From the NCBI GenBank assembly GCA_022511265.1, contig JAFLRX010000001.1, positions 62,001 to 126,000 of the forward strand: a DNA stretch of 64,000 bases, given 5' to 3'. This stretch comes from Eubacterium sp. (GTDB lineage: Bacteria > Bacillota > Clostridia > Oscillospirales > Ruminococcaceae). This document shows, piece by piece, positions 18,039 to 27,458 of the stretch. The notes under the pieces were generated by a model that saw only the letters and a program-made list of their open reading frames with translations, was not told where the DNA came from and did not search any database. Each line of letters opens with the position of its first letter. Position 1 is the first letter of the stretch. Position numbers and translations under genes: made by a program.

Positions 18039-18470
18039 TCAGTCTTCCAGTGCCTCGGTGAATTTTTCAAACAGGTTAATTACCGCATCAATGTTCTCTT
18101 CGCCTATACGCTGTATTACCTTTTCCATTTTGGCAACGATGCATTGCTTTCTGGCGTTCATCATCTGCAATCCCTGATCAGTCAATCTTATGTAAGTCAC
18201 CCTACGGTCGTTTTTCAACACAGTGCGCTCTACAACACCCTTATCCTCCAGCTTGTTTACCGTCTGCGAAAGATTAGGCTTTGTGTAATTCAGATAACTG
18301 TTAAGCTCTTTCAACGAAAACAGCTTTGTATCAGAGTGTGCCAAAGCAATCTGAGCTATTGCCCACAGCACCCCGGTCTCACTGGCATTAAAGCCGTCTA
18401 TATCGGTATGTATGTGCGGCGTGTTGATCCTACTGTAAGCGATTATAAGTCTTTTTACCTTATCGTCCAT
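18039..18470 (-). CDS. MarR family transcriptional regulator
   Basis: wHTH LNSYLNYTKPNLSQTVNKLEDKGVVERTVLKNDRRVTYIRLTDQG. Confidence 0.92.
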   Translation of the reverse strand: MDDKVKRLIIAYSRINTPHIHTDIDGFNASETGVLWAIAQIALAHSDTKLFSLKELNSYLNYTKPNLSQTVNKLEDKGVVERTVLKNDRRVTYIRLTDQGLQMMNARKQCIVAKMEKVIQRIGEENIDAVINLFEKFTEALED

Positions 18471-18497
18471 GTTATTCCTCCGTAACAGGATTTAATC

Positions 18498-18526
18498 TTG
18501 CTATTCCAGATATAATATGATATACT
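18498..18526 (+). promoter_or_regulatory. Predicted sigma-A promoter (TTGCTA-17-TATACT) between marR and the flavoprotein
   Basis: ttgcta 18498-18503, 17-nt spacer, tatact 18521-18526; bracketed by 9-bp inverted repeat GGATTTAAT/ATTAAATCC. Confidence 0.5.
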
Positions 18527-18567
18527 TATTTTATTAACGGAATATTAAATCCACTTATGAGGTACAT

Positions 18568-19803
18568 ATGGAAAAATATATTACTGATATAGCGATAATC
18601 GGCGGCGGCGCGTCGGGGCTTGCCGCGGCAATTGCCGCAGCAGAGTGTAAGAGCGTCAGCGTGACTGTATTTGAAAGGCTGCCGCGTGTGGGCAAAAAAA
18701 TACTTTCAACAGGCAACGGTCGCTGCAATCTTTCAAACGAGAAAAAATCTCATAACTGCTACAATGGAGATACAAAATTTTTATCATATATCTGCAATGT
18801 GCCGGATGCTAAGGAATTTTTCCTCAAACTGGGTCTGCTGACAAAGACCGATACAGACGGACGGATATATCCGCACAGCATGGCGGCATCTTCCGTGTTG
18901 GACGCGTTGCGTCACAAAGCAGAGGCATCAGGCGTAAAGTTAATCTGCGACTGCCGTATCGACGGTATAGCAAAAAACGGCAATGTATTTGTCCTGACTG
19001 CCGAAGAGAAAACATATTACGCTGAAAGCGTTATTATCAGCACCGGCGGCAAGGCCGCGCCGTCTCTCGGCAGCGACGGAGACGGATATAGCTTTGCCAA
19101 GAGTTTTGGTCATACCGTGACCAAGCTATACCCCGCGCTCGCCCCTCTGAGGACCGACATAAACAAAGTAAAGGCTCTGAAAGGGCTGCGCGCCGCTGCA
19201 AAGGCATCTTTGCTGATAGACGGAAAATGCGCCGCTGTTCAAAAGGGCGAAGTGCAGTTTTCCGACGGTGCGCTGTCAGGTATATGTATATTCAACCTTT
19301 CCGCGCTTGCAGCGGAAAACATAGGACACTGTGAGATTTCGCTGGACTTAGCACCCGAATATGACAATCAGGCTCTGTATAATATACTGTCGTCGGTCAA
19401 GGCGTTACGTTCTCATTTGCCCTGCGAAGAGCTGCTAACAGGTCTGTTTCATAAGCGTATAGGTCAGCAGATACTTAAAACCGCAGGTATAAGATTTGAT
19501 ACACCGTGCAGCAGCATTGACCAAGAAAGCATCAAAAAGATAACCGGGATCATAAAAGATATGCGTTTTCCCGTGACAGGCGTGTCCGACTGGAGTCTTG
19601 CTCAGACTACTTCGGGCGGTATACCTGTTGATGAAATAAATGATAATTTCAAGTCAGCCATAGTTGACGGATTGTTTTTCTGCGGTGAGATATTAAACAT
19701 CTGCGGACAGTGCGGCGGATATAATCTTGACTGGGCATGGAAGAGCGGCATTACCGCCGGTGAAGCCGCCGCACGCTGCCTGAACGGAGGAAAAAATGCT
19801 TAA
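18568..19803 (+). CDS. NAD(P)/FAD-dependent oxidoreductase (HI0933/BaiN-like family)
   Basis: AIIGGGASGLAAAIAAAE FAD motif; GKKILSTGNGRCNLSN; ends QCGGYNLDWAWKSGITAG. Confidence 0.9.
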   Translation: MEKYITDIAIIGGGASGLAAAIAAAECKSVSVTVFERLPRVGKKILSTGNGRCNLSNEKKSHNCYNGDTKFLSYICNVPDAKEFFLKLGLLTKTDTDGRIYPHSMAASSVLDALRHKAEASGVKLICDCRIDGIAKNGNVFVLTAEEKTYYAESVIISTGGKAAPSLGSDGDGYSFAKSFGHTVTKLYPALAPLRTDINKVKALKGLRAAAKASLLIDGKCAAVQKGEVQFSDGALSGICIFNLSALAAENIGHCEISLDLAPEYDNQALYNILSSVKALRSHLPCEELLTGLFHKRIGQQILKTAGIRFDTPCSSIDQESIKKITGIIKDMRFPVTGVSDWSLAQTTSGGIPVDEINDNFKSAIVDGLFFCGEILNICGQCGGYNLDWAWKSGITAGEAAARCLNGGKNA

Positions 19804-21385
19804 ATATACCGATATATCCGCGCCGCTCGATTACGACGAAAAATGGCTGATAAATTACATCGCCGAAAAGCTGAAAATAAAAGCGACTGAAATCAAAGAC
19901 CTGACTTTGCTGAAAAAATCCGTTGACGCACGTAAGAAAAGCGATATACGCTTTGTATTGACGGTTGGGTTTGAGATTGCCGACAGCAAGTCGGCAAAAG
20001 CCGTTATACGTCAAAACAAAAAGCTGTCATACTACACACCGCAGAAATACATGTCGCCCAAAGCAGGAATGCTTACTCAACGCCCAGTGGTGGTAGGTTT
20101 TGGTCCCGCTGGCATGTTTGCCGCGCTTTATCTTGCGCAATGCGGAGTAAAGCCTATCGTACTGGAGCGCGGAGACGATGCCGATACAAGGCTGGAAAAG
20201 GTCAGGCTGTTCCACACCAAAGGCATACTTGACGAGGAATGCAACGTGCAGTTCGGTGAGGGCGGCGCAGGCACATTTTCTGACGGAAAGCTAAACACAG
20301 GCGTAAACAGCCCGCTGTCATTTACGGTGTTCAGCGAGCTTGTCCGCCACGGCGCGCCGTCTGAGATAATGTACAACGCAAAGCCCCATATAGGCACCGA
20401 CAAGCTGTGCGAAACAGTCAAAAACATCAGAAAAGAGATAATCTCTCTTGGCGGCGAGGTGATATTCGGCGCAAGGTTTTGCAATTTCACCCTTAAAGAC
20501 GGAAAAATATGCTCGGCAGCCTTTATAAAAGACAATACCGAGCATATTATCGACACCGACCGTATTATTCTCGCCTGCGGGCACAGCGCAAGAGACGTAT
20601 TCTATCTTATGAGGAATAACGGAGTTGCCCTTGAGGCAAAGAATTTCTCGGTCGGGATGAGAATAGAGCATACACAGGAAGAGCTTAACCGCTCGATGTA
20701 CGGCGATTTTTACAATCACCCAAAGCTGGGTGCGGCAGATTATAAGCTGGCGGTACACCTGCCGGACGGCAGAGGTGTATACAGCTTTTGTATGTGCCCG
20801 GGCGGCACAGTTGTCGCTTCTTCATCGGAAAAGGAAACAATTGTCACTAACGGTATGAGCAATTTTGCCCGCGACGGCAAAAACGCCAACAGTGCGCTGT
20901 TAGTCAGCGTTACACCCGCCGACTTTGACGGCGCAGAAATAACCGCAGGAATAGACTTTCAGCGAAAAATAGAGCATGCCGCGTATATTGCCGCAGGAGC
21001 AAATTACAGCGCGCCTGCCACCCTTGTCGGGGATTTTCTTGACAGAAAGCAATCCACGTCATTCGGCAGCATAAAGCCAACCTATGCGCCCAACACCGCA
21101 TTTGTCCGTCCCGAGGAATATCTGCCGGAATTTGCCTGTGACGCGCTGAGATACGCCATCCCCTGCTTTGGCAAAAAGATAAGCTGCTTTAACAACCGTG
21201 ACGCGGTGCTTACCGGGCCCGAGACACGCAGTTCGTCCCCGATAAGGATAGTGCGCGGCGATAACCTACAATCGATCAGCGCGGCAGGCTTATACCCCTG
21301 CGGAGAGGGCGCGGGTTATGCGGGCGGTATTGTCACCGCAGCTATTGACGGCATTAAATGCGCTATGGCGGTGATGGGGAGATAA
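19796..21385 (+). CDS. FAD-dependent dehydrogenase (COG2509-type)
   Basis: VVVGFGPAGMFAALYLAQCG; GGAGTFSDGKLNT; GEGAGYAGGIVTAAIDGI. Confidence 0.9.
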   Translation: MLKYTDISAPLDYDEKWLINYIAEKLKIKATEIKDLTLLKKSVDARKKSDIRFVLTVGFEIADSKSAKAVIRQNKKLSYYTPQKYMSPKAGMLTQRPVVVGFGPAGMFAALYLAQCGVKPIVLERGDDADTRLEKVRLFHTKGILDEECNVQFGEGGAGTFSDGKLNTGVNSPLSFTVFSELVRHGAPSEIMYNAKPHIGTDKLCETVKNIRKEIISLGGEVIFGARFCNFTLKDGKICSAAFIKDNTEHIIDTDRIILACGHSARDVFYLMRNNGVALEAKNFSVGMRIEHTQEELNRSMYGDFYNHPKLGAADYKLAVHLPDGRGVYSFCMCPGGTVVASSSEKETIVTNGMSNFARDGKNANSALLVSVTPADFDGAEITAGIDFQRKIEHAAYIAAGANYSAPATLVGDFLDRKQSTSFGSIKPTYAPNTAFVRPEEYLPEFACDALRYAIPCFGKKISCFNNRDAVLTGPETRSSSPIRIVRGDNLQSISAAGLYPCGEGAGYAGGIVTAAIDGIKCAMAVMGR

Positions 21386-21423
21386 ATAAATACCGTTTAT
21401 CAGCACCATAAAGGAGAAAAACT

Positions 21424-21960
21424 ATGACAATTGATGATTTGTGCATTGTTAATTATTGTCATCCCGGTTGTACGCCTTTATTGAATATAATGCGTCTACC
21501 TAAAGATGAGGCATTTGCGCTCGCATATAAAATGTCTGAACAAAATAAGAACACTACCGCGTTTTACAGGTTTGCTGATTTTGAGAATTATTATCCCAAA
21601 CGCTTGCAAACGGATAAACTGCTATGCCTACGATTTATAGAACTCGGCGGTAAACCTATACAGCAGCACCCTCTTTCATTTGTGTTGCATAAAAGTGATT
21701 ATTTGAACAGCTGGTTTGATAGCGGCATTGTTACAAAGATACCGCTAAAACACATTTCTTCAGATTGCATCAGTTTTACATATGGTGACAGCATGAGTAC
21801 CCTTGATAGACGTGGCGAGTTCACTATGCTTACAAAAGATATGCTGTTAAAAACAATATCAGATTACGACGGCACAGTGGAAGAATTTATGGCTTATATT
21901 GAAAAACAGTATCATTATATAGAAGCGCAGGTTTGGGATGACAAATGCATAAAGAATTGA
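21424..21960 (+). CDS. Conserved hypothetical protein
   Basis: Intact 178-aa ORF; no domain I can name. Confidence 0.75.
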   Translation: MTIDDLCIVNYCHPGCTPLLNIMRLPKDEAFALAYKMSEQNKNTTAFYRFADFENYYPKRLQTDKLLCLRFIELGGKPIQQHPLSFVLHKSDYLNSWFDSGIVTKIPLKHISSDCISFTYGDSMSTLDRRGEFTMLTKDMLLKTISDYDGTVEEFMAYIEKQYHYIEAQVWDDKCIKN

Positions 21961-22010
21961 ATAGTCTACAATTCAATTATTCATGTACATGAATTTGTCA
22001 TCTAATATAT

Positions 22011-22724
22011 CTACCCGCACAGCCGTTCCATCTCCTTTTTCAGCCGCTTTATTATCCGCTTTTCAAGGCGGGAGATATAGCTTTGAGATATGCCTATCAT
22101 ATCCGCTACTTCCTTTTGGGTCTTTTCGGGGCGATTGTTAAGACCAAAGCGCAGCTCCATTATCAGCTTTTCACGCTCGTCAAGTCCTTCTACGGCTTGC
22201 AGCAGCATTTTGCGCTCTACCTCGTTTTCTATATTTGCGTTTACGGTGTCGTTATCCGTGCCGAGGATGTCGGACAGCAGCAGCTCGTTGCCGTCCCAGT
22301 CAACATTCAGCGGCTCGTCTATCGACACCTCGTATTTTTGCTGGCTGGTCTTTCGCAGATACATAAGTATTTCATTCTCAATACAGCGGGACGCATATGT
22401 GGCAAGCTTGATATTCTTCTCCACACTGAAGGTATTCACCGCCTTGATAAGCCCGATAGTACCGATAGAAATAAGGTCCTCTATCCCTATCCCGGTGCCG
22501 TCGAATTTTTTTGCTATGTACACCACCAGACGTAGGTTATGAACGATAAGCATTTCCCGTCCGCGCGGGAAATCGGTCTTAAGAAGACTGAACGCTGTTG
22601 CCTCTTCTTCGGGGGTAAGCGGCGGTGGCAAAGACTCCGACCCGTTAATATAATCAATTTCGGTGATATGCCGCAGCCGCAGCTTTGTCATTATCCCGAT
22701 AAACTTTTTTCTGATTTTTGTCAT
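22011..22724 (-). CDS. sigE: RNA polymerase sporulation sigma factor SigE
   Basis: Sigma-70 regions 2-4; N-terminal pro-sequence-like extension; downstream of spoIIGA. Confidence 0.92.
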   Translation of the reverse strand: MTKIRKKFIGIMTKLRLRHITEIDYINGSESLPPPLTPEEEATAFSLLKTDFPRGREMLIVHNLRLVVYIAKKFDGTGIGIEDLISIGTIGLIKAVNTFSVEKNIKLATYASRCIENEILMYLRKTSQQKYEVSIDEPLNVDWDGNELLLSDILGTDNDTVNANIENEVERKMLLQAVEGLDEREKLIMELRFGLNNRPEKTQKEVADMIGISQSYISRLEKRIIKRLKKEMERLCG

Positions 22725-22745
22725 TACGCTTACCTTCCTTTCAAA

Positions 22746-23579
22746 TTATACAAGTATTTTAGGGTTGAATATCGCGTCATACTCCTGCACAGAGTCGGGA
22801 GATATCCCGACAAGCGCGTTTACGCTGTATTCTTTACCGTTTTTAATGTCCGAGACTATTATTTTATCTGCTTTAAAGGCATAAACATAGCCGCGTGCGT
22901 TTACGGTGCTGAACGGCAGCACCCTTACCCCTTTGACATATTCGGGATCATCCGTGCTCATTATATCCGGTGGAGAAATACCGTCACAGGCGTTTTTACG
23001 GCAGACTATCACCGGCAGTCCGCTGAACCAGTCTACCAACCCGTTTCCGCTGTCGGACAGCGCGTCAAGTGTCACACTGCCGCCGTTGTTTTCTATCAGT
23101 ATCTTATAGCTGCCGTCTGTCTTGCCGTTTCTGTCCAGCAGATAGCGTATGCCTTTTACCATAAAATAAGCCCCTGCCGTGAAGAACAGTATCGTAAAAA
23201 AGTCTATATCAAAGTACACCGTTCCGTTGCTGTACAGCATTTCCAGCGGTGCCGCAAACAGCCACACGGCAAGCATTATTCCCGCGAAGATAAAGTTTAT
23301 CAGCAGCAGCCACATCGCGTTTTTCAAAAAAGTCTTACCACTTTTATATCCAAACGAGATAAGCGTTATTATCAGGCAGGACACTATTTTTATCGCCGCT
23401 GCCGCCGCCGGAATATCCTGCGGCAGAAAAATGGTAAACGCCGCCGCTCCACCTGCCGCCGCACCTAGTATCATGCGCTCGGTCCTTATCCTCATATGTG
23501 TAAATGCGCTGACCGCAAGCAGCTGAAAATATGTAACATACAGATTTATCAAAAACAGAACATCAACATAAATTATCAT
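22746..23579 (-). CDS. spoIIGA: Sigma-E processing peptidase SpoIIGA
   Basis: N-terminal TM domain MIIYVDVLFLINLYVTYFQLL and aspartic protease-like DSGNGLVDWFSGLPVIV. Confidence 0.92.
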   Translation of the reverse strand: MIIYVDVLFLINLYVTYFQLLAVSAFTHMRIRTERMILGAAAGGAAAFTIFLPQDIPAAAAAIKIVSCLIITLISFGYKSGKTFLKNAMWLLLINFIFAGIMLAVWLFAAPLEMLYSNGTVYFDIDFFTILFFTAGAYFMVKGIRYLLDRNGKTDGSYKILIENNGGSVTLDALSDSGNGLVDWFSGLPVIVCRKNACDGISPPDIMSTDDPEYVKGVRVLPFSTVNARGYVYAFKADKIIVSDIKNGKEYSVNALVGISPDSVQEYDAIFNPKILV

Positions 23580-23703
23580 CTTTATCCCCCTTTATAATTA
23601 TAGCCAACCCGTTCTGAAAAAAAGGTCGATATTAAGGGGACGAACCCTTATATTTTCGGGAAATATACGACAAAAACCGCTTATAAGTACTATAGAGATT
23701 TTA

Positions 23704-23732
23704 TTGACAAGACCGCCGATGTAGTGTATAAT
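23704..23732 (+). promoter_or_regulatory. Perfect-consensus sigma-A promoter (TTGACA-17-TATAAT)
   Basis: ttgaca 23704-23709, 17 nt, tataat 23727-23732, 40 bp before the GNAT ATG. Confidence 0.85.
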
Positions 23733-23772
23733 GGTTACTAAAATAAATCGGAATTTAGCGGGAGTTATCAAA

Positions 23773-24273
23773 ATGGAAATCAGATATATCAATCAAAATG
23801 ATAATTTGCTCGAAATAAGCAATATATATGAGAGTAGTTGGAAATATGCATATAAGGATATTATTCCGCAAGATTACCTTGATAGTATTCCGACAGGTCG
23901 CTGGGCAAATAGTATCAATAAAATCGGAATGAACAATCTTGTTGTAATAGAAAATGGACTTATAATTGGTACTGCAAGTTTCTGTAAGTCAAGGTGGGAA
24001 CAGTATAGTAATTACGGGGAAATTGTTTCAATATACTTTTTACCTGCATATATGGGTAAAGGTTATGGAAAACACCTGCTGAGAAAATGCGTTGAGGAAT
24101 TAAATGGGCTTGGATACAACAACATTCTTTTATGGGTTTTGGAGGATAATCAAAAAGCAAGAAGATTCTATGAAAAGAACGGATTTACTTGTTCTGGGGA
24201 TATTTTGAATGATAACATTGGCGGGAAAGAATTAAGAGAAATAATGTATTCTTATCGTGGTGATAAATTCTGA
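23773..24273 (+). CDS. GNAT family N-acetyltransferase
   Basis: IYFLPAYMGKGYGKHLLRKCVEELNGLGYNNILLWVLEDNQKARRFYEKNGF. Confidence 0.92.
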   Translation: MEIRYINQNDNLLEISNIYESSWKYAYKDIIPQDYLDSIPTGRWANSINKIGMNNLVVIENGLIIGTASFCKSRWEQYSNYGEIVSIYFLPAYMGKGYGKHLLRKCVEELNGLGYNNILLWVLEDNQKARRFYEKNGFTCSGDILNDNIGGKELREIMYSYRGDKF

Positions 24274-24296
24274 TTTACAATAATAAATGAAAAAAT

Positions 24297-24330
24297 CCCC
24301 CTAAACAGTCGTATCAAACTGTTTAGGGGG
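24297..24330 (-). terminator. Bidirectional-type terminator between convergent acetyltransferase genes
   Basis: ccccctaaacag-tcgtatcaaa-ctgtttaggggg; followed by ATTTTTTC on the minus strand. Confidence 0.85.
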
Positions 24331-24372
24331 TTACTTCTTTATGTGTGCCGTCTTACGGTCGGGCAGCTAAAT

Positions 24373-24876
24373 TTATATTTCCTTTTCCATTACAACCATT
24401 TCATATTCTTCGCCTTTTACGGTTACTCCTGTCGGCTTAAAGCCGTTTTTCACCCAAAAGCTCTCGCTTTGCTTGTTGCCTTTTACATAACCCAGACGTA
24501 TATATGAAAACGCCTCTTTAAGATACTCCTCAATGTCATCTACCAGCGCAGAGCCTATTCCCTTTCCCTGCACCTGCGCGTTAACCATAAAGAAGCCTAT
24601 AAACGCGGTTTTCGTATTCGGATATTTTATAATTAAATCCAACACGGCAACCAGCGTTTTGCCGTCCCAAAATCCGAGATAAAATTTATCCTCCGCCGTC
24701 TTGCCGTCAGGCAATGCTTTCATATCCGATGCAATACTTTCTTCCGTAACAAAAGGCGGACAGTAACGATAATACTGCGGATTTCCCAAACACAGACTCA
24801 TCACATCAGGTATATCGCTTTTTTGTAAAACGGTTACGTCGTACCGCTTTGACAGCAACTCTGTTTTCATATTCAA
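24373..24876 (-). CDS. GNAT family N-acetyltransferase
   Basis: GFFMVNAQVQGKGIGSALVDDIEEYLKEAFSYIRLGYVKGNKQSESFWVKNGF. Confidence 0.9.
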   Translation of the reverse strand: MNMKTELLSKRYDVTVLQKSDIPDVMSLCLGNPQYYRYCPPFVTEESIASDMKALPDGKTAEDKFYLGFWDGKTLVAVLDLIIKYPNTKTAFIGFFMVNAQVQGKGIGSALVDDIEEYLKEAFSYIRLGYVKGNKQSESFWVKNGFKPTGVTVKGEEYEMVVMEKEI

Positions 24877-25292
24877 TCTCCGTATGCCAGCATATTGCCG
24901 AGCGGGATATTAAAGCCTAACGCATTATACATTTCTTTATCGCAATCCGCACAGCCCACGGTCATTGACGAAACACCGCTGTTTTCATACGCGTATTTTA
25001 CCAGCTTTCTCGCTATACCTTTATGTCTGAATTGCGGAGCAATATAAAAATCCTCAAAAACTCCCGAAATGCTATAATTAAAGGTTGAAAACACTTTGCT
25101 GACCGAGCATATTGCCACAAGCTGACATTCAATAACACAACCGTAGAACAGTATATCAGCGTGCATTATCGCATTATGCAACTTTACAAGGTCACTGATT
25201 GTCGGCTCGTCCTCGCCTATTTCAAGCTTGTACGCACTATGCAGCGCATCAAGCTCGGTAAAATACTGTTCGGTCACGAGTATAAAATCCAT
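24873..25292 (-). CDS. GNAT family N-acetyltransferase
   Basis: FEDFYIAPQFRHKGIARKLVKYAYE...DKEMYNALGFN. Confidence 0.85.
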   Translation of the reverse strand: MDFILVTEQYFTELDALHSAYKLEIGEDEPTISDLVKLHNAIMHADILFYGCVIECQLVAICSVSKVFSTFNYSISGVFEDFYIAPQFRHKGIARKLVKYAYENSGVSSMTVGCADCDKEMYNALGFNIPLGNMLAYGD

Positions 25293-25296
25293 ATTA

Positions 25297-26967
25297 TTAA
25301 ATAATATCCTTTCTTTTCAGCAGTTCCTCCGCGTTTTCAAGAGAGATATTGCTGTTCTCATCACCTGAGATTATCCGTGCTATCTCTTTCTTTCTTCCCT
25401 CAAAATCCAGCGAGGTTATGCCTGTAAAGGTACGCTGATTATCGGTGGACTTCTTTATCAGCAGATGTGTGTCCGCCATTGCGGCTATCTGCGCGAGATG
25501 CGTTACACATAGTATCTGACGGCTCTGCGCTGTCTGGTACAGCTTTACGCCGACCTTTTGCGCGGCGTGTCCGCTGATGCCTGTGTCTATCTCGTCAAAT
25601 ATCATCGTCTGTATGTTGTCACTGTCGGCAAGCACATTCTTTATCGCAAGCATGATACGCGACAGCTCACCGCCGGAGGCTATCTTGTTTATCGGCTTTA
25701 ATTCTTCGCCTTTGTTGACGGATATAAGCATTTCAACACTGTCCATACCGTTCAGCGTGACCTTATCCTGCTTTATATCAAACACCAGCCGTATATCAGG
25801 CATATCGAGAAACGCAAGTTCTTCCGCAATACGCTTTGACAGCCTGTCCGCGGCAGTCTTTCGCATATCGGTCAGCTGTGCCGCCAGCTTTTTCACCTGC
25901 TCGCCTTTTTCGCGGCGCTGCTCGGTCAGCTCGCCAATAACGTCATCGCTGTTATCTATGTTATACAACTCCTGCCGCCACTGCTCGTTTTGTGCCAGCA
26001 GCTCGTCAAGCTCGGAGGAATACTTGCGCTTTAACCGCAGGATATTGCTCATCCTGTCCTCGTAATATTCCAGCGACGCGTCCATATCCTCAGCCTGACG
26101 CGGTATCTGTGCGGATATCTCCTCGCGTATGTCCTCAAGCTCGATAAGCAGGTCGTTCAGTCTATCTGACAATGCCGAAAGCGACGGGAGATTGTCAAGA
26201 AGCGAGTTTATGTTATCCCGCGCATTTTTCAGTCTGAGATACGCGCCGTCGCCGTCATCGTCACCTGCGATAGCGTTCAGCGCACCGTATATACTGCTTT
26301 GGATAAACTCAAAATTGCGCAGCTTGTTCAGCTGCTCGGTGACCTCTGCCTCTTCCCCCTCGGAAAACTTAAAGCTGTCTATCTCCTTTATCCGCTGGCG
26401 CAGCATCTCAGCCTTTTCCCGCTGAACGCTGTCCATATCAGACAGCTTTTTTATCTGACGGGACAGCGAGGAAAACTCCCTGAACACCTCTCGGTACTCA
26501 TTCAGCAGTTCGCCGGTCTGACCGTAGTTATCAAGTATATCTCTCTGTCTGTCGTTGCTCATCAGCAGCAGATTGTCATGCTGACCGTGTATACTGATAA
26601 GCTCTCCCGCCGTCTCTTTGAGTATCGCGGCGGTGGCTGCCCTGCCGTTTATACGCGCGGTGCTTTTACCGTCCTTGTATATCTCGCGTTGCAGCAGCAG
26701 CTCGTCCTCACAGGAATAGCCGTTGTCCTCCAGCGTCTTTCTGACCGTGTCGGGTATATAGTCAAACAATGCGGTCACAACCGCCTTGTCCGCCCCTGCA
26801 CGCACGATATCCTTGTTCACGCGTGCGCCCAGCACGGCGTTTATCCCGCCGATAAGTATACTTTTGCCCGCGCCTGTCTCGCCGGTAAATACATTCAACT
26901 TGTCGCCAAAGGTGACCGACGCCTTTTCAATTATCGCTAAATTTTCAATGGAAAGCTCTCTTAACAA
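25297..26967 (-). CDS. recN: DNA repair protein RecN
   Basis: MLRELSIENLAIIEKASVTFGDKLNVFTGETGAGKSI; FDEIDTGISGHAAQKVG. Confidence 0.97.
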   Translation of the reverse strand: MLRELSIENLAIIEKASVTFGDKLNVFTGETGAGKSILIGGINAVLGARVNKDIVRAGADKAVVTALFDYIPDTVRKTLEDNGYSCEDELLLQREIYKDGKSTARINGRAATAAILKETAGELISIHGQHDNLLLMSNDRQRDILDNYGQTGELLNEYREVFREFSSLSRQIKKLSDMDSVQREKAEMLRQRIKEIDSFKFSEGEEAEVTEQLNKLRNFEFIQSSIYGALNAIAGDDDGDGAYLRLKNARDNINSLLDNLPSLSALSDRLNDLLIELEDIREEISAQIPRQAEDMDASLEYYEDRMSNILRLKRKYSSELDELLAQNEQWRQELYNIDNSDDVIGELTEQRREKGEQVKKLAAQLTDMRKTAADRLSKRIAEELAFLDMPDIRLVFDIKQDKVTLNGMDSVEMLISVNKGEELKPINKIASGGELSRIMLAIKNVLADSDNIQTMIFDEIDTGISGHAAQKVGVKLYQTAQSRQILCVTHLAQIAAMADTHLLIKKSTDNQRTFTGITSLDFEGRKKEIARIISGDENSNISLENAEELLKRKDII

Positions 26968-27009
26968 AACGCCGACACCTCCTTTTAATAAATCACTAAT
27001 TTCAGCTTA

Positions 27010-27447
27010 TTATATAAGCTGCTTCAGCCTGTCGCAAAGCGTTTTGGCGTCCGACTCGGTTCTGGTTAATATAAACACCGTATCATCGCCCGCTATCGTA
27101 CCTACCACATACGAAAGGTCCATTATATCCAGTCCTGCGCAGGCGGCGTTAGCCATACCGGGGTGGCATTTTACCGCCACCATGTTCATAGCATAATCTA
27201 TGCTTACCACCGTCTCGGAAAAAATGTTTGTAAAGCGCGAACTACGCGCCCGTGACGTGCGGATATAGCAGTTTATCCCGTATTCCGAAACGCCCTTGGT
27301 TATCCCCAGTTCGTTTATATCTCGGGACACCGTGGCCTGCGTCACATTATAGCCGCTTTCTTTCAGCTTGTCCAACAGCATTTCCTGCGTTTCTATCTCA
27401 TATGTGCTTATCAGGCGCAGTATTTCCGCCTGTCTGTCTTTTTTCAT
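27010..27447 (-). CDS. argR: Arginine repressor ArgR
   Basis: RQAEILRLISTYEIETQEMLLDKLKESGYNVTQATVSRDINELGITK. Confidence 0.95.
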   Translation of the reverse strand: MKKDRQAEILRLISTYEIETQEMLLDKLKESGYNVTQATVSRDINELGITKGVSEYGINCYIRTSRARSSRFTNIFSETVVSIDYAMNMVAVKCHPGMANAACAGLDIMDLSYVVGTIAGDDTVFILTRTESDAKTLCDRLKQLI

Positions 27448-27458
27448 AATATTCCTCT

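Noticed and set aside
22539-23468. 309-aa plus-strand ORF
   Set aside because: Antisense to sigE and spoIIGA; low-complexity Tyr/Arg/His-rich translation.
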